Shown here piece by piece: positions 54,223 through 62,942 of a stretch of DNA of 64,000 nucleotides. The notes under the pieces were generated by a model. That model saw nothing but the letters and a program-made list of their open reading frames with translations. It was not told the origin of the DNA and searched no databases. Numbering within the stretch: position 1 is the stretch's first letter; every line of letters begins with the position of its first letter. The stretch is from Sphaerochaeta associata (GTDB taxonomy: Bacteria; Spirochaetota; Spirochaetia; Sphaerochaetales; Sphaerochaetaceae), in assembly GCF_022869165.1 (NCBI RefSeq), contig NZ_CP094929.1:2418001-2482000 (forward strand), read 5' to 3'. The position numbers and the translations under genes were made by a program.

Positions 54223-55147
54223 GCGATAAGAAGTATGGCAGGGGCTTGGCAAAGTCCTGAGGGAAGGGGTTCTCCTGGGTAAAATCAGGTATCCAGGAGA
54301 CGTTCTCGCCCAGTTCCTGCACAAAGCCATCCTCTATCCCCAACTCCTCCAATGCCGCAAGAAGAGCCTCATACTCATCTTCAGTGATTGGAGGGAAGGA
54401 TGCATTGCCGAGGGGCGGTTCAAACTGAACCATCAATGAGAGATAGGCGTTCTCCTTCAATTCCCTGGAAAAATACTCAAGCACAGAGAAGCTGGCCGCC
54501 AAAGCGGTAGGGAAGACCAGATGGCGTACCAACAGCCCTTTCAGGCTTCCCTTCTCATCCACATAGGTGACAGGATGCTTTTGCTTGAGAAACTCCATGA
54601 CAGGCAGAATATCATCAGCATACCGTCTCAGTCCGCAGAAAGTGGAGCTCACGTCGTGATCCAACGTTTTGACATCCACTAGGTAGACATCAACGTAGGG
54701 GTCGATCAGAGCCAAGCCCTCAAGAGACTCGAATCCCGAACTATTCCACACCACATCCAGTACAAGTCCCTTGGATCTGGCAAGCACCAATGCTTCGATG
54801 ATCGAGGGGATGAAATGAGTGCCGGTGACCATATTCAGGTTGGTTGCACCCAACTCCTGCAAACCGAGCATGACCGAACAAAGCTCCTCGATGCTCAAGG
54901 TAATTCCCACCTCATTCTCATCGGTGGAAATCTGGTGATTCTGGCAATATGCACAATGGAGGGGACAGCCGCTGAAGAAAATCATGCCGGACCCGTTCTC
55001 GCCGGTGATCGGAGGTTCTTCGCCCTTATGCAGCCCGGCCCAGGCCACCCTCACTTCAGATGTCTGCCCGCATCGCCCCCTCTTATTCGCAAGTCGGTCG
55101 ACATTGCATAGATTCGGGCAAAGTCTGCAGGTACGATATGCTTCCAT
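54200..55147 (-). CDS. PflA-like radical SAM protein
   Basis: This encodes 315 residues. The SAM-cluster motif is SGCPLHCAYCQN (Cys61, 65, 68), and four more cysteines precede it (CRLCPNLC and Cys26) that could hold a second cluster or zinc. This is the pyruvate-formate-lyase-activating-enzyme-like group of unknown target. The ATG at 55147 is preferred to one eight codons earlier because AAGGAAG lies upstream and the family usually begins near the CxxC. Confidence 0.82.
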   Translation of the reverse strand: MEAYRTCRLCPNLCNVDRLANKRGRCGQTSEVRVAWAGLHKGEEPPITGENGSGMIFFSGCPLHCAYCQNHQISTDENEVGITLSIEELCSVMLGLQELGATNLNMVTGTHFIPSIIEALVLARSKGLVLDVVWNSSGFESLEGLALIDPYVDVYLVDVKTLDHDVSSTFCGLRRYADDILPVMEFLKQKHPVTYVDEKGSLKGLLVRHLVFPTALAASFSVLEYFSRELKENAYLSLMVQFEPPLGNASFPPITEDEYEALLAALEELGIEDGFVQELGENVSWIPDFTQENPFPQDFAKPLPYFLSLTRSRLR

Positions 55148-55346
55148 CACCGATGCTTCCTTTCCACTCATTATTCCAGTGTAGCGAGAAGCTGATATTC
55201 TTGCATAGACTCTTTGGATGAGCCAAATATGTTTTGCTATTTTACTATACCTTATTCGGTATATTTATAATGCAGATATCAATCTTACATTGTATAGCTG
55301 TATTGAAACGCTTGACCCAACAGCACAAATTCATCACTCTTATCGC

Positions 55347-56630
55347 ATGGCATTACGAGATTTCCTGAAACGTCCTTCTCTTGAGAATAAGGAGGAAGAA
55401 CGGTACATCCTCTCCATTGATGGAGGCGGGATGCGTGGAATCGTACCCTCGGTACTGCTTGCAAAGCTTTCCTCGCTGCTCGAAGAAATGGGGGATAACC
55501 GCCCCCTCTATGCTCATTTTGATTTGATAGCGGGAACCTCAACGGGAGGACTCCTTGCCCTTGCCCTCAGCGCTCCGGTGGAAAAAACCAATTTGGTTGC
55601 CGATACGCGTTATATTTCCTACATCTTCAGGCAGGAGGAGCAGACCTTCTGGCAGCGATTGCGTAAGCAGCCTGGAAAGGAGAGCCTTTCAGGAACCCTT
55701 CCGTTCGGAGTGGATACCAAAACTCTTGAAACATTGTATCTCAAACACGGCAGGCAAATCTTTCCTAAAAACCAGGGAAGGATTTTCAGCCAGATATTCA
55801 TAGATAAATACGATTGCGAGCCTCTGGAACGCTTTCTTCTGCAGACATTCAAGGATATTCCGCTCTCTGAAGCTGTGGTGCCGACCTTGGTGATGAGCTA
55901 TGAAGCCTCCACCGGCAAGCCGTTTGTGCTCAGTTCGCATGACTCCCATGGCTTTCTCTTTCGTGAGGCGGCACGGGCAACCAGCGCCGCTCCGACCTTT
56001 TTCAGGCCGGCGTATCTATACGACCGACAAGAGATGTGCATGCAGACGCTCATTGACGGCGGTGTCGTGGCCAACAATCCTTCCCTGTATGCGTATACCG
56101 AAGCAAAACGGCTCTACCCGAATGCCAAGAAATTCCACATACTCTCCCTCTCCACTGCAAGCAGTGACTTCACCTTCACCGTCAGTGGTGCAGGTACCGG
56201 AGTAATAGGATGGATCGACCCTGCCAAAGGGGCTCCCATTCAGAAAATCTATGCCACTGCACAGATGCAGGTAGTCGACCATATCGCCCAAAAGATTCCC
56301 GACCTCTCGTATACCAGGATACACGGCACACTCGGCGAAGAGTACAAGCTTGACGCCACCAGCTCTTCCGCACTCGCCTCCATGAGCAAGGAAGCAGAGA
56401 GAATCTTTGGCGAACACGAAGAGAGCATTCGTACATTTGCCAAACTTCTGGCCGCCCGGTCATCGTTCGACCAACTCATCCTTGGACCCAAGGAGGTTGT
56501 ACCGCAACAACGCCAGCTGCCTTCTTACATAGAGGAATCCGAACAGGACAACCCGGCACTTTCATCCTACTACTCCTTTCTTCAGCGCTACCAAATAGAA
56601 GAAACCACAACGCAAGAGGGAACCGTATGA
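55347..56630 (+). CDS. patatin-like phospholipase
   Basis: This encodes 427 residues from the chosen ATG. SIDGGGMRGI (oxyanion hole), AGTSTGGLLAL (nucleophile Ser) and IDGGVVANNPS (catalytic Asp) form the patatin Ser-Asp dyad. It hydrolyses acyl chains of membrane lipids or lipid-like substrates. An in-frame extension upstream to 55218 runs through A+T-rich, promoter-like DNA and is not favoured, though no good ribosome site is seen at 55347. It overlaps the next gene by four bases. No nucleotide cyclase of a CBASS system is near. Confidence 0.85.
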   Translation: MALRDFLKRPSLENKEEERYILSIDGGGMRGIVPSVLLAKLSSLLEEMGDNRPLYAHFDLIAGTSTGGLLALALSAPVEKTNLVADTRYISYIFRQEEQTFWQRLRKQPGKESLSGTLPFGVDTKTLETLYLKHGRQIFPKNQGRIFSQIFIDKYDCEPLERFLLQTFKDIPLSEAVVPTLVMSYEASTGKPFVLSSHDSHGFLFREAARATSAAPTFFRPAYLYDRQEMCMQTLIDGGVVANNPSLYAYTEAKRLYPNAKKFHILSLSTASSDFTFTVSGAGTGVIGWIDPAKGAPIQKIYATAQMQVVDHIAQKIPDLSYTRIHGTLGEEYKLDATSSSALASMSKEAERIFGEHEESIRTFAKLLAARSSFDQLILGPKEVVPQQRQLPSYIEESEQDNPALSSYYSFLQRYQIEETTTQEGTV

Positions 56631-57034
56631 GCACCCATCCCAAACAGATGGAGCTTGAGGCGGTCATGCGCAGACTGTGCGACGACTTGGACCACTACCT
56701 TGAGGACACGTACGGTGATCGCTACCCCTTGCATCCGAATCGACCGGCCAGGGGAAAGGCTGCAAGTGTCGCCTATGACGGACTCTTTTCCACCGGGACT
56801 CAATTCACCCTCGGATACGGCAGCGACCACGGCCGAGGTTACTTGGTCTCCGTGGAAATCCGCACCCTGTCAAAAGTACATGAGGAAGATCGAAAGGAGA
56901 TTGAAACATCAGCGATCACCTATCTGCGCTCAATCATTCCCGCCTACTTTCCCAATCGAAACATCGAGGTGAAGAGGGACGGCAACGTTTACAAGCTTGT
57001 AGGGGATTTCTCCCTGGGCGCATCAAGCAACTGA
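56627..57034 (+). CDS. unknown protein coupled to the patatin gene
   Basis: This encodes 135 residues, soluble and charged. GLFSTGTQFTLGYGSDHGRGY is the most conserved-looking stretch. The start overlaps the patatin stop (ATGA), so the two are translated together and may act together. The 3' 46 bases overlap the convergent nucleosidase gene. No family is recognised. Confidence 0.8.
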   Translation: MSTHPKQMELEAVMRRLCDDLDHYLEDTYGDRYPLHPNRPARGKAASVAYDGLFSTGTQFTLGYGSDHGRGYLVSVEIRTLSKVHEEDRKEIETSAITYLRSIIPAYFPNRNIEVKRDGNVYKLVGDFSLGASSN

Positions 57035-57657
57035 ACCAAACCGTTTTTCAGTCTTTCATTAGCCTGCCTAACAAAACGCTTGAACTCTTTGGGGCGATGG
57101 CCTCGGGAATCGTCGCTGATCACCCTCAGTATGGAACAAGGGATAATGCGCAGCCTGCATGCCATTGCAACACCAAAGCCTTCCATATCGCTTGCACCCA
57201 ACCCCAATTCTTCAGTCAAGTAGGAATGCTCCTCACGATAGGAACGAAGCAGAAAACGATCGGCGGTGCCGAGAATCACCTGTTTGAAACCCGATAACGC
57301 GGGAGAAAAAAGCTCGATGGCCCCGTCAACCATCTGCGAATCACCGTCGAACGTCTGACCTCGCTTAAGGCCGAACGCCCGAAGGTCCAAGTCGTATTGC
57401 ACCACCTGCGTCGCCACAAAGCCATCCCCGATTTCCAAAGAGGCATCGATCGCCCCGGCATAGCCGAGCAGCACAACAAACGAAGGAGCATACGCATCGA
57501 TGGCCTGGATTGCAGCAAGGGCACTTTGCACCTTTCCCACTCCGATACAGACTCCGACAACCACACGACCGGCGACCTGAAGCGGCTCATACAGCTTTGT
57601 TAGCACTCCTTCCAATTCACGTTTTGTGGCTGCAAGTATCAGAACTTCACATTGCAT
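56989..57657 (-). CDS. nucleoside phosphorylase-superfamily nucleosidase (MTA/SAH or futalosine type)
   Basis: This encodes 222 residues. GVGKVQSALAAIQAI, GYAGAIDASLEIGD and SDMEGFGVAMACR with VISDDSRG (catalytic Asp) are the family marks. Members remove adenine from methylthioadenosine or S-adenosylhomocysteine, or hydrolyse futalosine; these cannot be told apart here. Start ATG after AGAGATGG. Confidence 0.82.
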   Translation of the reverse strand: MQCEVLILAATKRELEGVLTKLYEPLQVAGRVVVGVCIGVGKVQSALAAIQAIDAYAPSFVVLLGYAGAIDASLEIGDGFVATQVVQYDLDLRAFGLKRGQTFDGDSQMVDGAIELFSPALSGFKQVILGTADRFLLRSYREEHSYLTEELGLGASDMEGFGVAMACRLRIIPCSILRVISDDSRGHRPKEFKRFVRQANERLKNGLVQLLDAPREKSPTSL

Positions 57658-57660
57658 GAA

Positions 57661-58479
57661 TTACCATCTCTTTGCAAGATAAGGCAGTATGAGCGAGACG
57701 GCGATGCCGTGACGTTTCTCATACCCAGCCTGCATCGTTGCCTCGATCGCCTTTGAAGTAAACGCAACTGCAAGCTCTACCGACCTTTGGAAGGACTCCT
57801 TACGAAGCAAGAAACCCAATAAAAGGCTGGCAAACAAGTCCCCGCAGCCAGGATAGGAAACCTCAAGCTTCCGGTACGGTACCAGATACGATTCGCCCCC
57901 TGCATAGCAGGCCACTACGTTTCCGTCCCCAAGAGGGACGCTGGTGATGGCGACCTTTGCATTGGTTGCAAGCCCGAGTTCCTTCGCCCACGATAACGCT
58001 GCAGAAGCATCGAACTGCTCTTGGTACGGCCGCCCGAGCAACAGCGCCGCCTCGGTGGTATTGGGGGTGATGACGTCGGCATGCATGACCAGTCCCTGCA
58101 TGGCATTCACCTGCTGTTCGGTTACCGGTCCATAGAGCGACCCCCCGTCGCCAAGTACCGGATCGACAAGCGTCAAGGAGGCTTTCTGATCCTTGATGAA
58201 GGCCTTGATCAGATCGACCTGATCGGAGCTGCCGAGAAAACCTGAGTACATTGCATCGAATCGAAGTCCAAGGTCCTTCCATGCATCCAGGATACCGATG
58301 ATGTCTCTACTCGTATCCCTGAAATAATAGGAGGGAAATCCATCGGTCTGGCTTGATAGCAGGGCTGTAGGAAGCGGGCAGGCCTCCACTCCCATCACCT
58401 CGAGGACGGGCAGGACAACAGTAAGCGAGCTCTTTGCATAACAGCTCAAATCGTGGATGGCGGCACAGATTGGTTGCAT
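57661..58479 (-). CDS. pyridoxal/pyridoxamine kinase-like protein (PdxK/PdxY type)
   Basis: This encodes 272 residues. The N-terminal IHDLSCYAKSSLTVVLPVL, TPNTTEAALLLG and SYPGCGDLFASLLLG (anion hole with catalytic Asp) match ribokinase-type pyridoxal/pyridoxamine kinases of anaerobes. It salvages vitamin B6 by phosphorylation. No ribosome site precedes the ATG; a TTGCCT/TAGTGT promoter ends 6 nt before it. Confidence 0.82.
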   Translation of the reverse strand: MQPICAAIHDLSCYAKSSLTVVLPVLEVMGVEACPLPTALLSSQTDGFPSYYFRDTSRDIIGILDAWKDLGLRFDAMYSGFLGSSDQVDLIKAFIKDQKASLTLVDPVLGDGGSLYGPVTEQQVNAMQGLVMHADVITPNTTEAALLLGRPYQEQFDASAALSWAKELGLATNAKVAITSVPLGDGNVVACYAGGESYLVPYRKLEVSYPGCGDLFASLLLGFLLRKESFQRSVELAVAFTSKAIEATMQAGYEKRHGIAVSLILPYLAKRW

Positions 58480-58485
58480 AAATCT

Positions 58486-58514
58486 ACACTACCGCACATC
58501 TGCAAACAAGGCAA
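58486..58514 (-). promoter_or_regulatory. promoter of the pyridoxal-kinase-like gene, leaderless geometry
   Basis: Read on the minus strand, TTGCCT (58509-58514) and TAGTGT (58486-58491) are 17 bp apart, and the -10 box ends 6 nt before the start codon. On the other strand an extended -10, TGCTATACT (58519-58527), serves the phosphohexomutase gene. Confidence 0.5.
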
Positions 58515-58546
58515 TATATGCTATACTCGGCCTAGTGGAGGTCCCC

Positions 58547-60448
58547 ATGCTATTCTATGACAGTCTGCATCACCTGATCATCGCCGACGACCAAATCAAT
58601 CCTTTGGCGTTCCCGCTTCCAACGCAAGATGAGTTGCACCACGAACTCTCATCCATGATCCTCTCATCCTCGGGATGGCGGAAAGTATTTGCCGAAAGCG
58701 GAGACGAAGAGGACGCGACGTGTGAGATACGCAACGAGACTGCAATGCTTACAGCACTTGCCGCCCTTGCCTTGGCACGCACGCTCGGTGTTCCTGCGGC
58801 CCAAAAGCAAGCGGTCCTGGGTGGAGAAGCACCTAAACAGGAAAGGGAGGCAACCATACTCGTAGGACTCGACGCCAGACCCACCGGGCGGATTCTTGGG
58901 GACATCGTCTGCCGAACCCTCACCGCCCTTGGATGCAAGGTACGCTACCTGTTCATCTGTGCAGCCCCCCAGATTATGGCCGACTGCAACCTGCACCCCG
59001 ATGAGGCGGATGCATTCTTCTATATTTCGGCAAGCCACAACCCGATCGGGCACAATGGTTTCAAGTTCGGCAAGGACGGAGGAGTCTACTCGCTGAAGGA
59101 AGCCGATGAGCTTACCCGGGTCTACAGGGACATCCTCTTTCAAGAAAGCATGGCCCCGGCCTATCTGCAACGGCTGACCCAGGAAATGGACATACAGCAG
59201 TATCGAACGGTGTTGGAGCAGGTCGCGTTCGAACGACAACGCAGTCTTGAGCGCTACGAAACCTTCGTTTTGACCACTGCAGCCAAAAGCATCGATTCAG
59301 CCGAGCACGAACGCTTTCGCCAAGACCTGCGGCAAGCCCACCAGAAGGAGCCCCTATCGGTCATCGGGGAACTCAACGGCAGCGCACGATCGGCGAGCAT
59401 CGACAAGCACCTGCTTACCTCTCTCGGCCTGAAGGTACTGTTGCTCAACGACCGACCCGGAGAAGTTGTGCATGCCATCGTCCCCGAAGGTGAGAATCTC
59501 GAGCTCTGCAGGACAACCCTCCAGGAGTTGTATGCCAAGGACAGTTCCTATCGTCTCGGATATGTTCCTGACAACGATGGAGACCGCGGCAACCTGGTCT
59601 ATATCAGTGAACAAAGCGGTCAGGCCCAAATTCTTGAAGCCCAAAACGTATTCGCCTTGGTGGTGCTTGCCGAACTCTCACAAACGAGATTGCAGAATCC
59701 GAACAAGCTGCTGGCCACGGTGGTGAATTGCCCGACATCCATGCGCATCGATCACATCGCACAAGCTTTCGATGCCGAAGTCTTCCGCTGTGAAGTCGGA
59801 GAGTCGAACGTAGTCGACCTGGCCCGCATGAAACGAGAAGAAGGGTACCTTGTGCCGGTGCTGGGAGAAGGATCGAACGGCGGCAACATCACCCATCCTG
59901 CAAAGGTTCGCGATCCGCTGAACACCCTTCTCAGCCTGGTCAAACTTCTCAGAAACCGCGATATCGCCAAGCTCTGGTTTCTTTCCGTCGGCAAGCAGGT
60001 TCCCCGCTCCATCACCTTGGACGGCATTATCGAGAGCCTTCCGGTCTACACGACCACCGGCTCCTTCTCGAAAGCCGGGAAAATGCAGGTCACACAAAGT
60101 CATGGAATTCTCAAGAACCGGTATGAGGCGTTGCTGCAGAGCGATTGGGAAATGAGAAAAACAGAGCTTTCTGCGATGGGTATCCACTCCTTCACCATTT
60201 TCCAAACCGAGGGTACGAACTGCTATGAGGGGATGGGAGAAGCCTATCGTCATGGCTTATACAGCGGAGGATACAAGGTGGCACTCAAGAACCGAGACGG
60301 AGTAATCACCGATTATCTTTGGATGCGCGGAAGCAAGACGGAACCGGTATTCAGGGTGGTTGTCGACTGCCAGGGCGATGATGAGAACCGGTATGAGTAT
60401 CTACTGGCGTGGCACCGCAGCATGATTGAGCGGGCCGACCGGGCTTAG
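58547..60448 (+). CDS. phosphoglucomutase/phosphomannomutase-family enzyme
   Basis: This encodes 633 residues. SASHNPIGHNGFKFG (phosphoserine loop), PDNDGDRGN (metal loop), LGEGSNGGNITHP (sugar loop) and RGSKTEPVFRVVVD (phosphate loop) are complete, so an active alpha-phosphohexomutase is expected. It is longer than the usual 450-580 residues because of N-terminal and linker segments. The start at 58547 follows TGGAGG. Its stop overlaps the convergent vsr gene by four bases. Confidence 0.9.
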   Translation: MLFYDSLHHLIIADDQINPLAFPLPTQDELHHELSSMILSSSGWRKVFAESGDEEDATCEIRNETAMLTALAALALARTLGVPAAQKQAVLGGEAPKQEREATILVGLDARPTGRILGDIVCRTLTALGCKVRYLFICAAPQIMADCNLHPDEADAFFYISASHNPIGHNGFKFGKDGGVYSLKEADELTRVYRDILFQESMAPAYLQRLTQEMDIQQYRTVLEQVAFERQRSLERYETFVLTTAAKSIDSAEHERFRQDLRQAHQKEPLSVIGELNGSARSASIDKHLLTSLGLKVLLLNDRPGEVVHAIVPEGENLELCRTTLQELYAKDSSYRLGYVPDNDGDRGNLVYISEQSGQAQILEAQNVFALVVLAELSQTRLQNPNKLLATVVNCPTSMRIDHIAQAFDAEVFRCEVGESNVVDLARMKREEGYLVPVLGEGSNGGNITHPAKVRDPLNTLLSLVKLLRNRDIAKLWFLSVGKQVPRSITLDGIIESLPVYTTTGSFSKAGKMQVTQSHGILKNRYEALLQSDWEMRKTELSAMGIHSFTIFQTEGTNCYEGMGEAYRHGLYSGGYKVALKNRDGVITDYLWMRGSKTEPVFRVVVDCQGDDENRYEYLLAWHRSMIERADRA

Positions 60449-60873
60449 CTTTCCACCTGCCAAATCTCGTTGGCAAGTCCTTGAAGCGTCTCCTCCCTCC
60501 GAGAGGAGGGAGAGAGTTCGCACTCCCATACCACCAATACTCGATATCCCATCTGCAAGAGCAAGGCAAGTACTTTTTGGTCACGCTCCCTATTCTTCAT
60601 AAGTTTTCGTTCCCAGAACGGACGGTTAGTCTTCGGAATAGCAAAGTGTCTGCACCCCTGATGAGCGTGCCAAAAACAACCATTGATGAAAATCACGGTC
60701 TTGTATTTGGGCAGCACCACATCGGGTTTTCCCGGAAGATGGGTATCGTGGATGCGATAGCGAAATCCTTGGCGGAAAAGGAAGGTACGTACCGCCAATT
60801 CCGCCTTGGTATCCTTTGCCTTGATGCCGGCCATGATCCTGCTTCGTTTCTCGACGGAAAAACAATCGCTCAC
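60445..60873 (-). CDS. vsr: very short patch repair endonuclease Vsr
   Basis: This encodes 142 residues, full length. FRYRIHDTHLPGKPDVVLPKYKTVIFINGCFWHAHQGC carries the catalytic Asp and zinc-site residues of Vsr, which nicks at T:G mismatches caused by deamination of 5-methylcytosine. Start GTG after AGAGGAG, 13 nt behind hexokinase. A cytosine methyltransferase is not present in this window, so Vsr is an orphan here. Confidence 0.92.
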   Translation of the reverse strand: MSDCFSVEKRSRIMAGIKAKDTKAELAVRTFLFRQGFRYRIHDTHLPGKPDVVLPKYKTVIFINGCFWHAHQGCRHFAIPKTNRPFWERKLMKNRERDQKVLALLLQMGYRVLVVWECELSPSSRREETLQGLANEIWQVES

Positions 60874-60886
60874 GACCGGTCTCCTC

Positions 60887-62197
60887 TTACAAGCTCAAAC
60901 CGGCGATGGCCGCCCCGATGGTTGGAGAGTCATCAATACGCACAAAGCGGTAGTAGCGTTTGTGCTCAAGCTGCAGATAGGTATGCAGGTAGTACTCGGT
61001 GTACTTTTTCAAGTATTCGGTCTTGTAGAATGTGGTACCGTCTGCGTTGATGCATACCGGCTTGCGGGGATCGGTTCCCGCTCCACTCTTGATCACTGTC
61101 GCTGCAAGATTGGCTGCAGTGAGTTTTGCCGCACGGGCGATGACTGCATCGATGATCATCCATAAGGCGATTGCATCGTCCTCATTGCCTTCACAGCAGG
61201 CAACCAGGGCATAGTTGGAATTGAAAGGCATCTCAAGGTAGTTGCTCATCACCGTTGTATTGACCGTGCCCAGCTGCGCAAAGCGCTTGGCAAACGTAGA
61301 GCTGAGCACACCCTCGGCGATTGCCTTTTGAATGACCAGCGTACTCAACGGCCCGAGGTAGGCTCCACTGATCATCTTTTCCAGATGATACTGCTCGGGA
61401 TGCTTGGTCGAGTCGAAATATTCGCGGTCGAGCCTGCCGGGACAGAAGTCGAAGTTTCCCGATTCGATGTTGATGATCTGGCTTTTGCCATCAAAAAGAC
61501 CGAGTTTGGAAATATTGCTGTTGCGTTCGACATAGGCGGTGTTCGTCCCCGTGCCGAGAATGAACCCGATGTACCCGCTGTAGTCTGTGTCGCTTGGTGC
61601 GCCCTGACCTGCAAGCAACGTGGCTACGGTATCGTTGAGCACGGCGACTTTCTTCTTCGAAACATCGTAGCCACGACGAGCCAGTTCGGAAAGCAGGCTG
61701 GCTCCGACCTTTTTACCGATGACTTCGGGTGCCTTGATCTCCTTGGAGAATACCAAAGGGATGCCGTCGTGGTCTTCGGTGATGGCCGCTGCATAGGAGA
61801 AGCAGAATCCGATTTTATCACTCTTGTCGATCAGCCTTTCCACCTCATCGGCAAACGTGCTGAAAAACTGCTGGGCGGTAACCTCTTCCTTCACACCGGG
61901 CATCGAAACCTTCCTGAAGTCCTCGATATGTGCCAACCCCTGTTCGTCGAAGGTGACCAGACAGGTGCGGAAGTTCGTTCCTCCGGCATCCAGGACGATT
62001 ACCGGCTCACCCTTGGCGAGGCCGCTCACCACCTCGGTGTAGGTTGGAATCATCTTCAAAGAGCTGCCGCTCTCGTTTTCCAGCCCTTTCTCCATCTCGC
62101 TCAGGAAGGTGGCGAGCAAGGACTTCATATCGATGGAAGCAGCTTCGATTCCCCACTTGGAAAGAAATGCTGTGGTATTCTGGACACAATCGGACAT
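60887..62197 (-). CDS. eukaryotic-type hexokinase
   Basis: This encodes 436 residues, the full length of a single hexokinase unit. VIVLDAGGTNFRTCLV (phosphate 1), VAVLNDTVATLLAG (catalytic Asp), GFILGTGTNTAYVE and GAGTDPRKPVC (adenosine region) are the hexokinase_1/2 motifs rather than those of the bacterial ROK/glucokinase type. It phosphorylates glucose or related hexoses for glycolysis. Start ATG after AAGGAGA. It lies between a secreted protein gene and vsr on the same strand. Confidence 0.92.
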   Translation of the reverse strand: MSDCVQNTTAFLSKWGIEAASIDMKSLLATFLSEMEKGLENESGSSLKMIPTYTEVVSGLAKGEPVIVLDAGGTNFRTCLVTFDEQGLAHIEDFRKVSMPGVKEEVTAQQFFSTFADEVERLIDKSDKIGFCFSYAAAITEDHDGIPLVFSKEIKAPEVIGKKVGASLLSELARRGYDVSKKKVAVLNDTVATLLAGQGAPSDTDYSGYIGFILGTGTNTAYVERNSNISKLGLFDGKSQIINIESGNFDFCPGRLDREYFDSTKHPEQYHLEKMISGAYLGPLSTLVIQKAIAEGVLSSTFAKRFAQLGTVNTTVMSNYLEMPFNSNYALVACCEGNEDDAIALWMIIDAVIARAAKLTAANLAATVIKSGAGTDPRKPVCINADGTTFYKTEYLKKYTEYYLHTYLQLEHKRYYRFVRIDDSPTIGAAIAGLSL

Positions 62198-62229
62198 GAT
62201 TTCTCCTTATCAGAAGAAAGAAGGCGGGC

Positions 62230-62847
62230 CTACACCCCCTTCTCCTCCCCATTGATTTTCATTGCAAGCGGTTTTACCGCAAAGTATCCCTCATCGTCTG
62301 AGTGTAGCATAAAAGTACCCTCGACACGAACAGGGGTGCTCACTCTTCTTCCCTGTACCGTCACATCGGCAACCACGGTGATCTCGGGAATTTTCCCGCT
62401 GGTCACCACACCCGCCATCAAACCGGCAAGACTTGCACCTTCTCCCCACTGGGTTACCATCGCTCCCTTGAGTACGGCATGACCGACCTCCCACCCATGA
62501 ACCGTCAGATACTGGATTGCGATATCGTTGAGAGGACCGCGGGCTGTATTGAGCAGGCTTGCGAAGAAGGAGGGGTTTGGTTGGCGGGTCGTCATGAATA
62601 CAGGTAGATAGGTACCGATATCCGAGTTCTGAAACGTCAAAAGATTGGGAAGCGACTCATCGGAGCGAAAGTGCAACATGGCGCCCGGCAGTTCCAAGGA
62701 TGGGGAGTTCAAAAAGGCTGCCACCGCGCAGATAGCAGAATCGGTGATGGCTGCAATAGCCACGGTAACATCATTTGCTGTAGGGGCTTTCGCTCCCAAC
62801 GGCATCATAAGGCTTACTACAATGAGAATCAGTACTGCTGCTTTCAT
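62230..62847 (-). CDS. secreted protein of unknown function
   Basis: This encodes 205 residues. The signal peptide MKAAVLILIVVSLMMPLGAKA is followed by a mature domain with no known motif (TANDVTVAIAAITDSAIC). The ATG at 62847 follows AAAGGG. It is the first gene of the hexokinase/vsr transcription unit, by spacing. Confidence 0.72.
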   Translation of the reverse strand: MKAAVLILIVVSLMMPLGAKAPTANDVTVAIAAITDSAICAVAAFLNSPSLELPGAMLHFRSDESLPNLLTFQNSDIGTYLPVFMTTRQPNPSFFASLLNTARGPLNDIAIQYLTVHGWEVGHAVLKGAMVTQWGEGASLAGLMAGVVTSGKIPEITVVADVTVQGRRVSTPVRVEGTFMLHSDDEGYFAVKPLAMKINGEEKGV

Positions 62848-62907
62848 GACTACCCTTTCTTGTATCATATGCTACGGATACAAAGAGAACAACCATAGGA
62901 GAGAAAA

Positions 62908-62936
62908 AAGACAGAGTGGGGCGAATGTGGTACAAT
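62908..62936 (+). promoter_or_regulatory. promoter of the exonuclease I gene, leaderless geometry
   Basis: AAGACA (62908-62913) and TACAAT (62931-62936) are 17 bp apart; the -10 ends 6 nt before the ATG at 62943. Confidence 0.5.
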
Positions 62937-62942
62937 CAGGGC

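Noticed and set aside
55347-56630. Patatin gene as part of a CBASS system
   Set aside because: No CD-NTase cyclase or CBASS accessory gene lies in either direction.
61328-62482. 384-codon open frame on the plus strand opposite hexokinase
   Set aside because: It is a shadow of the hexokinase gene; no family motif, no start site, and the minus-strand protein is unmistakable.
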